Positions 53,327 through 61,815 of a stretch of 64,000 bases of DNA are shown here, one piece after another. Below the pieces are notes generated by a model, which saw only the letters and a list, made by a program, of their open reading frames with translations, was not told the DNA's origin and made no database searches. A program made the translations under genes and the position numbers. Position 1 is the first letter of the stretch, and the number at the start of each line of letters is the position of its first letter. This stretch comes from an uncultured Bradyrhizobium sp. (GTDB lineage Bacteria; Pseudomonadota; Alphaproteobacteria; Rhizobiales; Xanthobacteraceae), in the NCBI RefSeq assembly GCF_947648125.1, contig NZ_CANSMR010000012.1:124001-188000 (forward strand), in the 5' to 3' direction.

Positions 53327-54379
53327 TCAACCGGCAGTTGACCTGCGGCGCACGCGTTCACGCATCTCGCGCGGACTGACGCCGAACTCGCGGCGAAACG
53401 CGCGCGTGAAATCCGACGCCAGCTTGAAGCCGTGACGGTAGGCGATCTCCTGCACCTGCCTGTCGGTGGACGCGACCAGTTCGGCATGCGCGGCGCGCAG
53501 CCGCTTGCGCAGGATATATCCGGCGACGCCGCCGACGCTCTCGAATGCACGGTAGAGGGCAGAGCGCGAGATGCGCAATTGCTGCGCAATGCGATCCGGC
53601 GTCAGATCGAAGTCGCCGAGATGCGTCTCTATATAAAGACGGGCACGCTCGAACAGCACCGATTCGATGGCGCCGCGCGCCTGCTCCAGCCGGTCCGAGG
53701 ACAGCTGAATGCATGCGGCGATCATCTGCGCGGTCGCTCGGCCTGCCTGCCGCAGTTCCTCCGGCGACATCAGGACCAGGCGCGTTTCGAGTCTGTCGAG
53801 ATAGTCGGACAGCAGTTCGATCAGATTGCCCGAGAGCAGAACGTTGCAGGCGTCGTTAAGCTGATCGGCGACATCCGCGAATGACCGGCGCGGCAAAGCC
53901 AGCACCAGGCCATCATAGTCGGTGATGCTGCCGCGGAAATCGTCGTCGAGCGAGATCAGGAACATCGCGCCTGGCCCGGCGTGGACGCGCCGCTCTGCGG
54001 TTTCGAAGCGGGCCTCGCCGGAGCGCAGGCGGAACAGCCACCAGGTATCGACCGGCGCGCCTTGTGACGGCTCGGCGGCGCGCGCGAATGTTTGTGCGGC
54101 CATGCGTCCGGATGTGAAGACGACATCGGCCATGTTGCAGGTCAGGTACTCCACCTCGAATCCCTGCGCTGGGCTGTAGCCATCGGGCGGCGCGACGTCG
54201 ATCAGCGAGGCCATGCGCGTTTTCCAGACCTCGAACTGTTCCGACGGCGGATAGAGTCGTGTCGTGAAGAGCCGCGGGATCGCCGGGACGATGTCCCTGA
54301 TGTTCCGGGGTTCGCGCGGCAAGGGAACTTGTTCCAGGAGCTTCGCTGCGCTCGCCGGCCTATTGTCGTCTTCTTGCAT
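53327..54379 (-). CDS. AraC family transcriptional regulator (AraC-binding-like N-terminal domain)
   Basis: 350 aa. The N-terminal 200 residues match the cupin-like sensor of the AraC_binding_2 type (QFEVWKTRMASLIDVAPPDG, GPGAMFLISLDDDFRG). The C-terminus carries two helix-turn-helix units (LTPDRIAQQLRISRSALYRA and VQEIAYRHGFKLASDFTRAF, then RREFGVSPREMRERV). It lies upstream of the giant adhesin gene on the same strand with 324 bp between, so it is the best local candidate for its regulator. Confidence 0.9.
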   Translation of the reverse strand: MQEDDNRPASAAKLLEQVPLPREPRNIRDIVPAIPRLFTTRLYPPSEQFEVWKTRMASLIDVAPPDGYSPAQGFEVEYLTCNMADVVFTSGRMAAQTFARAAEPSQGAPVDTWWLFRLRSGEARFETAERRVHAGPGAMFLISLDDDFRGSITDYDGLVLALPRRSFADVADQLNDACNVLLSGNLIELLSDYLDRLETRLVLMSPEELRQAGRATAQMIAACIQLSSDRLEQARGAIESVLFERARLYIETHLGDFDLTPDRIAQQLRISRSALYRAFESVGGVAGYILRKRLRAAHAELVASTDRQVQEIAYRHGFKLASDFTRAFRREFGVSPREMRERVRRRSTAG

Positions 54380-55119
54380 GTAGTTTCGTCCCCGGTTGTC
54401 GCGACGAACGTCGTCTCAACGGAGGCGCATTCCCAAGGTTGCGTCGCCGGCCGCTGGCGGGCAGGCGATTTTCAGGCGGACAAGGAAGCAGCATTTTCGG
54501 ATACGGACGCCACCCGCTTACGCCGGCCGCTCCTGATAGGGCCGATGGGTCCTGCGGCAGTCGGGCTCACACATGGCATTCATCATTGTCGCGTCATAGC
54601 CGGATCCGGCCCGGAAGCTCCGTCACCGAGTCGGCCTGACTGATCTAGAGAACAATCTGTGCGAGAACCAGAGCGGCAGCAACGTGCGCCGTGAAGAAAT
54701 CCAAGATTGCGTTCATGCGATGCGATCGGGCAACGCATCATCGCAGAGACTTCAGAAAATTTTCTCGATCCTCGCGCCGAGACGAAATGAATGTCGCGAG
54801 AGCGCAGCAACCTAAGCACGGTACATGACACATCGCGAATCCCGCGCACGGGATTCGCGTCGACCGCGCCGGAAGACGCTTGCCTAATCATGCGGCATTC
54901 CACCACGTGCGACGTCGATGCGATTGATGGGAACGGATCACGCGCGCCGCACGAGGGCGCACATGTTGTGGCACGCTGCGGCATTTTCATATGAACGTCG
55001 AGATGACGAAAGTAATGATGGCTCATGACATTCGTCGATCAACACACCCGCTATGCCGGAGGGCGAGCCTGATCGCACGCCGGCGACGGAGCATGCGGTC
55101 CTCGATCGGCGCCGCCCGG
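54380..55119. other. Non-coding stretch of about 740 bp
   Basis: No gene could be supported on either strand; open frames here have no recognisable composition or motif. A strong perfect hairpin lies at 54834-54859. The rest may hold the AraC promoter at the left and degraded sequence. Confidence 0.55.
54834..54859. repeat. Perfect 11-bp inverted repeat (hairpin)
   Basis: CGCGAATCCCG and CGGGATTCGCG flank a 4-base loop. There is no T-tract on either side, so it is not a classical terminator. It stands alone in a gene-free region and may be a protein site or an RNA structure. Confidence 0.65.
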
Positions 55120-55554
55120 CTATGCCTTGGCTTGCCCGATCCCGTCGAGCCATGCCGCAAAGCGCGGATGCTTCGCGAACCTGCCTTGCACAACCGCCAA
55201 CTCCTGCTGGAAGACCGGCAGCAAGAGCACCCGTTCGATGTCGGGCTCCCTGATCTTCCAGATTCCCGGCGGAACGAAACCATGCACCTTGAGCTCATAG
55301 AGCTCAAAGATCGAGAAGATGACTTCATGCACAATTCGGCGCTCGTCCGGCGTCATCTCAATGGTGCCGCCGGTGCCCTCGTCATGGAACGCCGCCGTTG
55401 GCAGGCGACGCCGCAGATCGGAAATGCGTTCGGAATATCTGAGGAAGATGTCGGCTCCCAGACGCCGGTTGTTGGTGTGCAGTGCCGTGTAGATCGCGGT
55501 GATGCCGACGATGATGGTCCCGAGCGTCATGAACTTCAGGATATGATCGAGCAC
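55120..55554 (-). CDS. Membrane-anchored protein of unknown function
   Basis: 144 aa. One N-terminal membrane segment (FMTLGTIIVGITAIYTALHT) is followed by a soluble helical region with NNRRLGADIFLRYSERISDL, RRIVHEVIFSIFELYELKVH and RFAKHPRFAAWLDGI. Small membrane proteins of this layout are common in rhizobia and unannotated. The DUF4760-like layout (one helix, then LRYSERIS) is suggestive only. The gene stands alone. Confidence 0.65.
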   Translation of the reverse strand: MLDHILKFMTLGTIIVGITAIYTALHTNNRRLGADIFLRYSERISDLRRRLPTAAFHDEGTGGTIEMTPDERRIVHEVIFSIFELYELKVHGFVPPGIWKIREPDIERVLLLPVFQQELAVVQGRFAKHPRFAAWLDGIGQAKA

Positions 55555-55843
55555 TGCGATGTCTCCTTCGACCTTCCGTGATCGCGCCAGGAGCCCTGTG
55601 CAAGCTGTGCTCCTCGCCCTTTATTGCCCGAGGCGCAGTAATCGTCGAGATGTGGATCACGGGTTTGCCTGGCGGCGCTCGGTCCGGGCGTCGCCGACAA
55701 CCATACTTTCGCCGGGGAAGCGTGGCTTGACCGCAGCCGTCCGTCCGGCCGCGCGCCGCGAACTTGTTCAGGAGAACTTCGATGCCTTCGCATCGCGGAT
55801 ACGCGCCTAGAGGGGTCGCGTTGCGGAGGGAGCCCGGCGTGGT

Positions 55844-57397
55844 TCAATCGGGAAAGCCTGCCTTGCGCAGTCCTTCCGCGACGCGATCGGCATCGGCCAG
55901 CCGTGCGAACCGATGCAATTCCAGCCATTTTCCGATCGTGAACGCGCGATCGCGACGAAGCACGATGACCACCGCGTCGCGAGCTTCCTCCTGATTGCCG
56001 AGCTGCGCAGCCGTGGCGGCCAGCCATACGAATGTCGGACGAAACGTAGGCAAGCGTCGCGCCGCTGCCCGAAGACTCTCGATCGCGTCGGAATAGCGGC
56101 CGATGAAGTAGTAGGCGTTGCCCAGGAATGTTTGGCAGGCGGGCGGATGGAAGGGATCAAGCCGCATGATCCGCTCCAGATGCTCCAATCCATCTTCGAG
56201 GCGCCCCCAATGAATGAGCGCGAGTCCGTAGCGATAATCCACCAGGTTGGGATTCAGCTCATAGGCACGTGCGAACTCCGCCTGGCTCTCCGCCGGACGA
56301 TGCAGCCAGCGCAAAATATGGGCAAGCGCAACGCGTGCGTCGGGCAAATGCGGATCCAGCTCGACGGCTCTTTGCGCCAGCATCAGGCCCCGCTCCTGGG
56401 TGGCTCGCCGCTGATACTCCGCTGCAAGCATCTCGCACGGTTCGATCCAGGCGGCATGGCATGTCGAGGCGAGGCCGTGCACCGGCGGCGCATAGTTGCT
56501 GTCTGCCGCGATCGCCTGTTCAAAGAACGAGCGGGCGGCAATGATGGTCTGCCCGGTCGGATCGCCATGCGACGTCTTCATGATGGCGCTGCCGCGCAAC
56601 CAACAGTCATACGCAGAGAATGCGCCGGGCGGCTTGGCCATCGCGCGCTCGACTTCGAATCGCGAGATGTGCGCAACCAGGCTTCCGACGATCTTCTGCG
56701 TCACCTCATCCTGGACCGCAAAGATGCCCGTCAGCTCACGATCATAATACTCAGCCCACAGCTGCTCGCGGGTCGCGGCATCGACGAACTCGGCCGTGAT
56801 GCGAACCCGCGCGGCATCGTGGCGGACGCTGCCGAGCAGCAGGTAGCGGACACCGAGTTCGGCCCCGATTTGCCGCGCATCGAGGTTGGCGCCGCGATAG
56901 CGGAACGACGAGTGCCGCGCGATCACGAACAAGCCGGCAAACTTGGACAGGCTGGTGACAATATCCTCCGAGATGCCGTCGCTGAAATAATCCTGCTGAG
57001 GATCGCCGCTGAGGTTGGTGAACGGGAGAACGGCGATAGACGGGCGATCGGGAAGCGGCAGCCCCGCGCGGACGACGGGGCGGCTGACGGGCACGGCGAT
57101 CATGTAGCCCCGTCTCGGGATCGTCTTGATGATGCTCTGATCGGCGTCGCCGAGCGCAAGCCGAACATCACTCATGCAGCGCGCAAGAGAATCGTCGGAA
57201 ACGACGACGTTGGGCCAGACCGCGCCGACAATTTCTTCCTTGGAGAGCAGCCGCTCGGCGTTCTCGACGAGATGGCGCAGCACCTCGAAGCTCTTCGGCC
57301 GCAATTCGATGTCTTGCCCGTCGGCGCGGAGGCGGCAGCGCGCCAGGTCGAGCGTAAACCGGCCGAACTGAAGATTGCTCGTCGCGGAGCCGTTCAT
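55844..57397 (-). CDS. Winged-helix (OmpR/ToxR-type) regulator with FlgO-like and TPR regions
   Basis: 517 aa from the ATG at 57395-57397. Residues 8-105 are a Trans_reg_C winged helix (RFTLDLARCRLRADGQDIEL, PKSFEVLRHLVENAERLLSK, IKTIPRRGYMIAVPV). Residues 120-245 are the same SIAVLPFTNLSGDPQQDYFS domain found in the cyclase at 21858-23588. Residues about 300-480 are TPR-like (AVELDPHLPDARVALAHILR). There is no membrane helix, unlike CadC. It is divergent from the Bug-type binding-protein gene, with 146 bp between, and may control it. Confidence 0.88.
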   Translation of the reverse strand: MNGSATSNLQFGRFTLDLARCRLRADGQDIELRPKSFEVLRHLVENAERLLSKEEIVGAVWPNVVVSDDSLARCMSDVRLALGDADQSIIKTIPRRGYMIAVPVSRPVVRAGLPLPDRPSIAVLPFTNLSGDPQQDYFSDGISEDIVTSLSKFAGLFVIARHSSFRYRGANLDARQIGAELGVRYLLLGSVRHDAARVRITAEFVDAATREQLWAEYYDRELTGIFAVQDEVTQKIVGSLVAHISRFEVERAMAKPPGAFSAYDCWLRGSAIMKTSHGDPTGQTIIAARSFFEQAIAADSNYAPPVHGLASTCHAAWIEPCEMLAAEYQRRATQERGLMLAQRAVELDPHLPDARVALAHILRWLHRPAESQAEFARAYELNPNLVDYRYGLALIHWGRLEDGLEHLERIMRLDPFHPPACQTFLGNAYYFIGRYSDAIESLRAAARRLPTFRPTFVWLAATAAQLGNQEEARDAVVIVLRRDRAFTIGKWLELHRFARLADADRVAEGLRKAGFPD

Positions 57398-57543
57398 AAG
57401 CAGCCTCAAGAAGGTGACCACAGTTCAGGATAGCCAACGTTCAGCGCAATTTCAGCCAAATTGGAGCGTGCTTTCAGGACTATTGGTGCGGCGCTCCCTA
57501 CGATGGCCTCTGCGCTACCCCGTGCCCCAATGGGAGAAGACCG

Positions 57544-58524
57544 ATGAATGGGCGGAAATCCATCCTGATGCTGGCGTCGCTGGTGAGCGCGTTCGCAGCA
57601 TTCGACCCTGCCAGCAGGGCGGACGGCAACCACGGGGGACCGGTCAAGATCGTCGTGCCCTATCCAGCCGGCGGCCCTGTCGATTTCGTCGGCCGCATAG
57701 TCGCGCAAAAGCTGACGGAAAAGGCGGGCGCGAGGTTCTATGTCGAGAACCAGCCGGGCGCCGGAGGCGCAATCGGCGCAGCATCGGTGGCGCATGCGCC
57801 GGCGGATGGCCGGACAATTTTGTTGGTAAATCAGGATTTCGTCGTCGAGCCCGCCGTCAAGGCAAAAGTGCCGTTCGACCCGTTCAAGGACTTTGCGCCG
57901 GTCATCGAGATCGCGACCGCACCAGAGATGATTTCCGTCAATCCATCGCTGCCGGCGAGCAACATGAAGGAGCTCTTTGCGCTCCTGAAAGCCAACCCCG
58001 GAAAGTACAACTACGCGACGCCGGGTTATGGAACCTCACCGCATCTTGGCGCCGAATGGCTTTTCAGGCTCAGCTACGGCCTCGACGTTCTCGCCATCCC
58101 GTTCCAGGGCGCCGTACCCGCCGTGCAGGCGACGCTCGCGGGCGATACGCAGATCATTCCTATCGTGGTGACGGCGGTCGCGCCCTTGATCGCGGACGGC
58201 AAGCTGCGCGGTCTTGCGGTCGCAGCGCACAAGCGTTCGCCGGTGGTCCCCGACGTGCCGACACTCGAGGAGCAAGGCATCCAGGGCCACGAGATCGGAT
58301 TCTGGATTGGAGCCGTGGTGCCGGCCGGCACCCCGAAGGCGATGGTCGACCTACTCCACGACCAGATCGCGGAAGCGATGGTGCAGCCCGAGGTTCAGAA
58401 ACGTCTCGCCGAGATTGGCTTCGAACCGGCTGTGGGCACGTCCCAGGACTTCATGACCTTCACCAAAGCCGAATCCGACAAGTGGAAGAAAGTCGTCAGC
58501 GACGCGCATATCCACATCGACTGA
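57544..58524 (+). CDS. Bug/TctC family tripartite tricarboxylate transporter substrate-binding protein
   Basis: 326 aa. The signal peptide is in MNGRKSILMLASLVSAFAAF, cut before DGNHGG. The family motifs are VKIVVPYPAGGPVDFVGRIV, FYVENQPGAGGAIGAASVAH and GYGTSPHLGAEWLF. Bug proteins bind carboxylates or other small acids in the periplasm, often as orphans without the TctAB membrane partner; none is seen here. It may be controlled by the divergent winged-helix/TPR protein. Confidence 0.9.
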   Translation: MNGRKSILMLASLVSAFAAFDPASRADGNHGGPVKIVVPYPAGGPVDFVGRIVAQKLTEKAGARFYVENQPGAGGAIGAASVAHAPADGRTILLVNQDFVVEPAVKAKVPFDPFKDFAPVIEIATAPEMISVNPSLPASNMKELFALLKANPGKYNYATPGYGTSPHLGAEWLFRLSYGLDVLAIPFQGAVPAVQATLAGDTQIIPIVVTAVAPLIADGKLRGLAVAAHKRSPVVPDVPTLEEQGIQGHEIGFWIGAVVPAGTPKAMVDLLHDQIAEAMVQPEVQKRLAEIGFEPAVGTSQDFMTFTKAESDKWKKVVSDAHIHID

Positions 58525-58577
58525 TGAGCGGGAGCCGTCGATGACCGGGTTCACGCGCCGAGTCTGGGAGAATTGCA

Positions 58578-58871
58578 ATGGTCGACACAGCCACCTTCAC
58601 GAACACTCAGACACGTTATCGTCTTTTGTATTTGACATTTGCTGCCGCGCTGGCGGCCGGCGGCCTATGGGCGGCCTTGATCGGCGGACCGGCCATGCGA
58701 GCAAGCGCTCAAGAGCAATTCGATCGCGAGATCACTGCCGAAAATCTTGGTTTCTGCGAGAAGTTCGGAATGCGCTCCGGAACAAGCGAGCTTGTCGCCT
58801 GCACCGGGGAGCTGGCGATCGTCAGGCAAAGGCAGGCTGACCGCGACCGCGCCGCCGAGATTGGCCTCTGA
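58578..58871 (+). CDS. Small single-span membrane or exported protein of unknown function
   Basis: 97 aa with GGGAGA 7 bases before the ATG. One hydrophobic segment (LYLTFAAALAAGGLWAALIG) is followed by a short charged tail with two Cys (NLGFCEKFGMRS, LVACTGELA) that could form a disulfide. The family was not recognised. It is 53 bp downstream of the Bug-type gene on the same strand and may be co-transcribed. Confidence 0.62.
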   Translation: MVDTATFTNTQTRYRLLYLTFAAALAAGGLWAALIGGPAMRASAQEQFDREITAENLGFCEKFGMRSGTSELVACTGELAIVRQRQADRDRAAEIGL

Positions 58872-59550
58872 TAACACGGTCACATCGCGACAGCGCCCGG
58901 CCCGCGCGTGCGAGGCAGTTCAGAACACGGATCACTGAGTTGCCCGACGGCGCAAGCCCCCCGTCCGATCAGCCCCCATGGCGCCCGCAACGCATGGCTC
59001 GCGGCGGGAAGCCTGGCGTGACGGGGCCCGGACTTCCTGCGGACCTGCGACCGCTCCGCGACCTCCTCGGTGCAGGCGCGCCGCCACTTGCAACCAATGC
59101 CACGCGATCGCGGCCCGATGCCGCCGAAGCAACCATTCCGGTGGCCGGTCATCCGTTCGATCACGGCGGCAAGTTTGCCCTCGACGAAAGTCTCAATAAA
59201 TGGGCCGCGCGCCTGTCGTCGATTTGTAACCATCTTGCAAATCGCATTGACTCATCGCCGCGCCAACAACCTCGATGTCGTCCCTGCCCAGTGCGCAATT
59301 GCGCACCAGGCAGGGACGACGCCGGGAGAAGCCGCGGCCTCTCGGCTCAAGCACAAGCGTCTCTGGAATGCTGGATCACCCGCATGCGCTTGCGCGGGTG
59401 ATGACACTGAGCAAGCTGTTTGAGAGGTTGAATCAGAAGCCCGCCGTCATGGCGCAGCCTGGCTTGCCGAGCCGTAGCTCGCGGCCAAAGGCCCGCCTTC
59501 GCCCTTTGGGCTTCGGCGCGGCATCCTTCTCTCGCTTCGCGAGCGAAGGA
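58872..59550. other. Gene-free region of about 680 bp with palindromic repeats, next to tRNA-Val
   Basis: No protein gene seen. The right half holds a 44-bp palindrome (59277-59320), a second hairpin element (about 59374-59406) and a GC-rich hairpin directly next to the tRNA (CATCCTTC with GAAGGATG, 59522-59552). The left half may be degraded coding sequence. Confidence 0.55.
59277..59406. repeat. Composite palindromic intergenic repeat
   Basis: GTCGTCCCTGCC and GGCAGGGACGAC enclose the perfect palindrome GTGCGCAATTGCGCAC, making a near-perfect 44-bp inverted repeat at 59277-59320. A second hairpin, TGGATCACCCGC with GCGGGTGATGA, follows at about 59374-59404. Its make-up (two hairpins, VALINE tRNA nearby) is like the element at 4461-4548. 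Confidence 0.75.
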
Positions 59551-59625
59551 TGGTGGGTGCGACAGGGATCGAACCTGTGACCCCTACCATGTCAAGGTAG
59601 TGCTCTCCCGCTGAGCTACGCACCC
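59551..59625 (-). tRNA. tRNA-Val (anticodon GAC)
   Basis: 75 nt including an encoded CCA. Acceptor stem GGGTGCG pairs with CGCACCC; D-arm GCTC-AGCGGGA-GAGC; anticodon arm CTACC-TTGACAT-GGTAG with anticodon GAC at the loop centre; T-arm ACAGG-TTCGATC-CCTGT. All stems pair. It lies next to cpdR on the same strand, 3' of it. Confidence 0.97.
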
Positions 59626-59704
59626 AAAGCCGTGTTTGGATCGGGTCCCTATAACGGACCCGGACGGGGCAGGCAAGGACGCAAAGTGAAGGTTTTTTGG
59701 CGAA

Positions 59705-60064
59705 TCAGGCCGCCAGCAACTTGTTCACTTCGCTAACCAATTCCCTGAGGTGCACGGGCTTGGCCAGCACCTTGGCGTTTTTCGGCGCCTCCGAATCGGA
59801 ATTGAGGGCCACCGCGGCAAAGCCGGTGATGAACATGATCTTGATATCGGGATCGAGTTCCGAGGCACGGCGCGCCAGCTCGATGCCGTCCATCTCGGGC
59901 ATCACGATGTCGGTGAGCAGCATTTCGAACGGCTCCTCACGCAGCCGCTGATAGGCCGACATGCCGTTGTCGTGCGGCGAGACCTTGAAACCCGCGTTTT
60001 CCAGCGCCTTGACCAGGAAGCGGCGCATATCGGTGTCGTCTTCGGCGAGAAGAATTTTCGGCAT
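59705..60064 (-). CDS. cpdR: Single-domain response regulator CpdR
   Basis: 119 aa from the ATG at 60062-60064; the longer open frame upstream is not family-like. It is a stand-alone receiver domain: acidic pair D9/D10 in LLAEDDTDMRRF, phospho-acceptor D52 in LLTDIVMPEMDG, and K102 in LAKPVHL. There is no output domain. CpdR in alphaproteobacteria, when unphosphorylated, delivers ClpXP to cell-cycle substrates and is controlled by the CckA-ChpT relay. The neighbourhood with tRNA-Val, hutG and hisN supports this assignment. Confidence 0.93.
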   Translation of the reverse strand: MPKILLAEDDTDMRRFLVKALENAGFKVSPHDNGMSAYQRLREEPFEMLLTDIVMPEMDGIELARRASELDPDIKIMFITGFAAVALNSDSEAPKNAKVLAKPVHLRELVSEVNKLLAA

Positions 60065-60369
60065 GGCAGGGATCGTCGAATCCGGCTTGAGGAGCAGTCC
60101 GAACAGTAAGCCCGACAGACGGTAAATTTCGGGTGAAATTTGCGTCAAGCCAGCGGCAAATGCGCGCCAGCCATTTGTGGACCGAACCACGCATCGAATC
60201 AACCTTGTGCGGCATTTCACGCCTTTAAGACGCGTTCCAGGCGGCGCCGCACTCTTTTCACTTGGCAGAATGATCGCGATTACCGACAATGCCCGCCCAT
60301 AAATCTCCGCTTTTCCGGCAGAATCAGTTCTTGCGGGGCGAGGCGGACGCAAGGGACGGCGCCAAGGGA
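60065..60369. other. Intergenic region between divergent cpdR and hutG (305 bp)
   Basis: It holds both promoters. An in-frame ATG at 60289 would extend the HutG protein by 27 residues of non-conserved, charged sequence; the start at 60370 is preferred. Nothing else recognisable. Confidence 0.5.
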
Positions 60370-61257
60370 ATGACCGAATTTGCTGGCGAGTTGTCGCCCC
60401 CGTTCGAGATCGTTGAGCCGCAGGCCTGGCGTGCGCCGATCATCTTCAATTCCCCGCATTCGGGCTCGGTCTACCCGGCCGAATTCCTCGAAGCGTCGCG
60501 AATCGATGTGGCGTCGCTGCGCCGCTCCGAAGACTCCTTCATGGACGAGTTGATCGCCGGATTGAGCGATCGCGGCTTTCCGATCATCCGGGTCAACTTC
60601 CCGCGTTCCTATGTCGACGTGAACCGCGAGCCCTATGAGCTCGACCCGCGGATGTTCACCGGGCGGCTGCCGAGCTTTGCCAATACCCGCTCGATGCGGG
60701 TGGCCGGCGGCCTCGGCACTATCCCGCGCGTGGTCGGCGACGGGCAGGAGATCTACCGCGAGCGGCTCGACGTCGACGAGGCGCTGCGGCGGATCGAGGT
60801 GCTCTACAAGCCCTATCACCGCGCACTGCGCCGGCTGATCAACAAGGCGCACCAGGCATTCGGCGCCGTGATTTTGGTCGATTGCCATTCGATGCCGTCG
60901 GTCGGGGTATCGCGCGACGAGCCGCGCCGGCCCGACGTCGTGATCGGCGACCGCTACGGCACGAGCTGCGCGCCGCTGCTGCCCGATCTGGTCGAGGAGA
61001 TGATGAGTTCGCTCGGCTATTCGGTCGGCCGTAACAAGCCCTATGCCGGCGGCTTCATCACCGAGCATTACGGCAATCCGGCGAGCGGCCTGCACACGGT
61101 GCAGATCGAGCTCAACCGCGCGGTCTATATGGATGAGCGCCAACGCGAGCGCGGACCGCGCTTCGCCCAGGTGGCGGCCGACTTCGCGACGCTTGCGGAT
61201 GCGCTCGCGAAAATTCCGTTCGGAGATCTCGGCCCGTTCCAGGCGGCGGCGGAGTAA
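60370..61257 (+). CDS. hutG: N-formylglutamate amidohydrolase family protein
   Basis: 295 aa from the ATG at 60370 (MTEFAGELSPPFEIVEPQAW), where family similarity begins; AAGGGA precedes it. Motifs include PIIFNSPHSGSVYP, FPRSYVDVNREPYELDPRMF, VILVDCHSMPS (metal His) and GFITEHYGNP. The family hydrolyses N-formyl-L-glutamate to glutamate and formate in the long histidine-degradation route, but members outside hut operons may act on other N-acyl amino acids. No other hut gene is nearby. It precedes the sRNA candidate and hisN. Confidence 0.88.
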   Translation: MTEFAGELSPPFEIVEPQAWRAPIIFNSPHSGSVYPAEFLEASRIDVASLRRSEDSFMDELIAGLSDRGFPIIRVNFPRSYVDVNREPYELDPRMFTGRLPSFANTRSMRVAGGLGTIPRVVGDGQEIYRERLDVDEALRRIEVLYKPYHRALRRLINKAHQAFGAVILVDCHSMPSVGVSRDEPRRPDVVIGDRYGTSCAPLLPDLVEEMMSSLGYSVGRNKPYAGGFITEHYGNPASGLHTVQIELNRAVYMDERQRERGPRFAQVAADFATLADALAKIPFGDLGPFQAAAE

Positions 61258-61369
61258 ATTGTTCATCGGCCACCGTGATGCCGATGAAGCCTTGAACGCA
61301 GAATACAAATTGGCGATCCGACAAGCGCCGAATTGGATTCTCAGTTCACTCCGAGAAAGACGGTCCAAG

Positions 61370-61401
61370 AAAAAAGGGCCGCTTGAATGAACAAGCGGCC
61401 C
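61370..61401 (-). terminator. Rho-independent terminator of the small-RNA candidate
   Basis: GGGCCGCTTG and CAAGCGGCCC (61376-61401) form a perfect 10-bp stem with a 6-nt loop. On the minus strand TTTTTT follows directly (61375-61370). On the plus strand no T-tract follows, so it ends a minus-strand transcript, and no protein gene on that strand leads into it. Confidence 0.88.
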
Positions 61402-61457
61402 AAGTCTAGGGAGGAAACGCCCAAGGAGGGCAGCGATAGCGCGAGGCGCTACCGCAC
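61370..61457 (-). ncRNA. Candidate trans-acting small RNA with anti-Shine-Dalgarno CCUCC motifs
   Basis: About 88 nt between a promoter-like pair and a terminator. Predicted structure from the 5' end: stem TAGCGC/GCGCTA with a 3-nt loop; stem GCCC/GGGC whose loop exposes CCTCCTT as GCCC-TCCTT-GGGC; a single-stranded TTTCCTCCC; then the terminator hairpin. Exposed CCUCC in loops and linkers is a hallmark of alphaproteobacterial sRNAs that bind ribosome-binding sites. Specific family membership was not determined. Confidence 0.7.
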
Positions 61458-61463
61458 CGCAAC

Positions 61464-61492
61464 AATATGCGACCGCGCTGCACAAAACGCAA
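61464..61492 (-). promoter_or_regulatory. Sigma-70-type promoter of the small-RNA candidate
   Basis: On the minus strand TTGCGT (61492-61487), a 17-bp spacer and CATATT (61469-61464) form a plausible -35/-10 pair. The start would be near 61457, giving a transcript ending at the terminator at 61370. Confidence 0.55.
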
Positions 61493-61563
61493 GAACTTTC
61501 GAAACATTTCTTCTGTAATGTTGGTAAGTCTGGCGAAACTGCAACACGGCCAGAGAGCCAAAT

Positions 61564-61588
61564 TAAGATGTTTAATATCAACATCTTA
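61564..61588. repeat. AT-rich 9-bp inverted repeat
   Basis: TAAGATGTT and AACATCTTA flank a 7-base loop. It is unusually AT-rich for this genome and lies between the sRNA promoter and hisN, so it may be a regulator site. Confidence 0.6.
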
Positions 61589-61815
61589 CGCGAGAAATTC
61601 AGATCGGACAGCGTTCAGCGCATAGCTTGTATACCAGAACTCGCAACTTCGTGATCCGCCTCGAAGCCAGAGAGACTTTCGAATCGAAGCCAAATCGAAA
61701 GTCCGGAACCGGGGCATCAGGCTGGGATAACACTCCGTTAATCGTGCGCGCCGCATCGGATTGAGCTAGGCAAGAACGCATCTATCGCGTCGTTTGCGCA
61801 TTTCAGGGACATGCC

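Larger units (their letters stand above)
61258..61815. other. Intergenic region with a small-RNA candidate and an AT-rich hairpin (558 bp)
   Basis: No protein gene seen. A minus-strand small-RNA candidate with terminator occupies 61370-61457 with its promoter at 61464-61492. An AT-rich 9-bp hairpin is at 61564-61588. The right part holds the hisN promoter. Confidence 0.6.
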
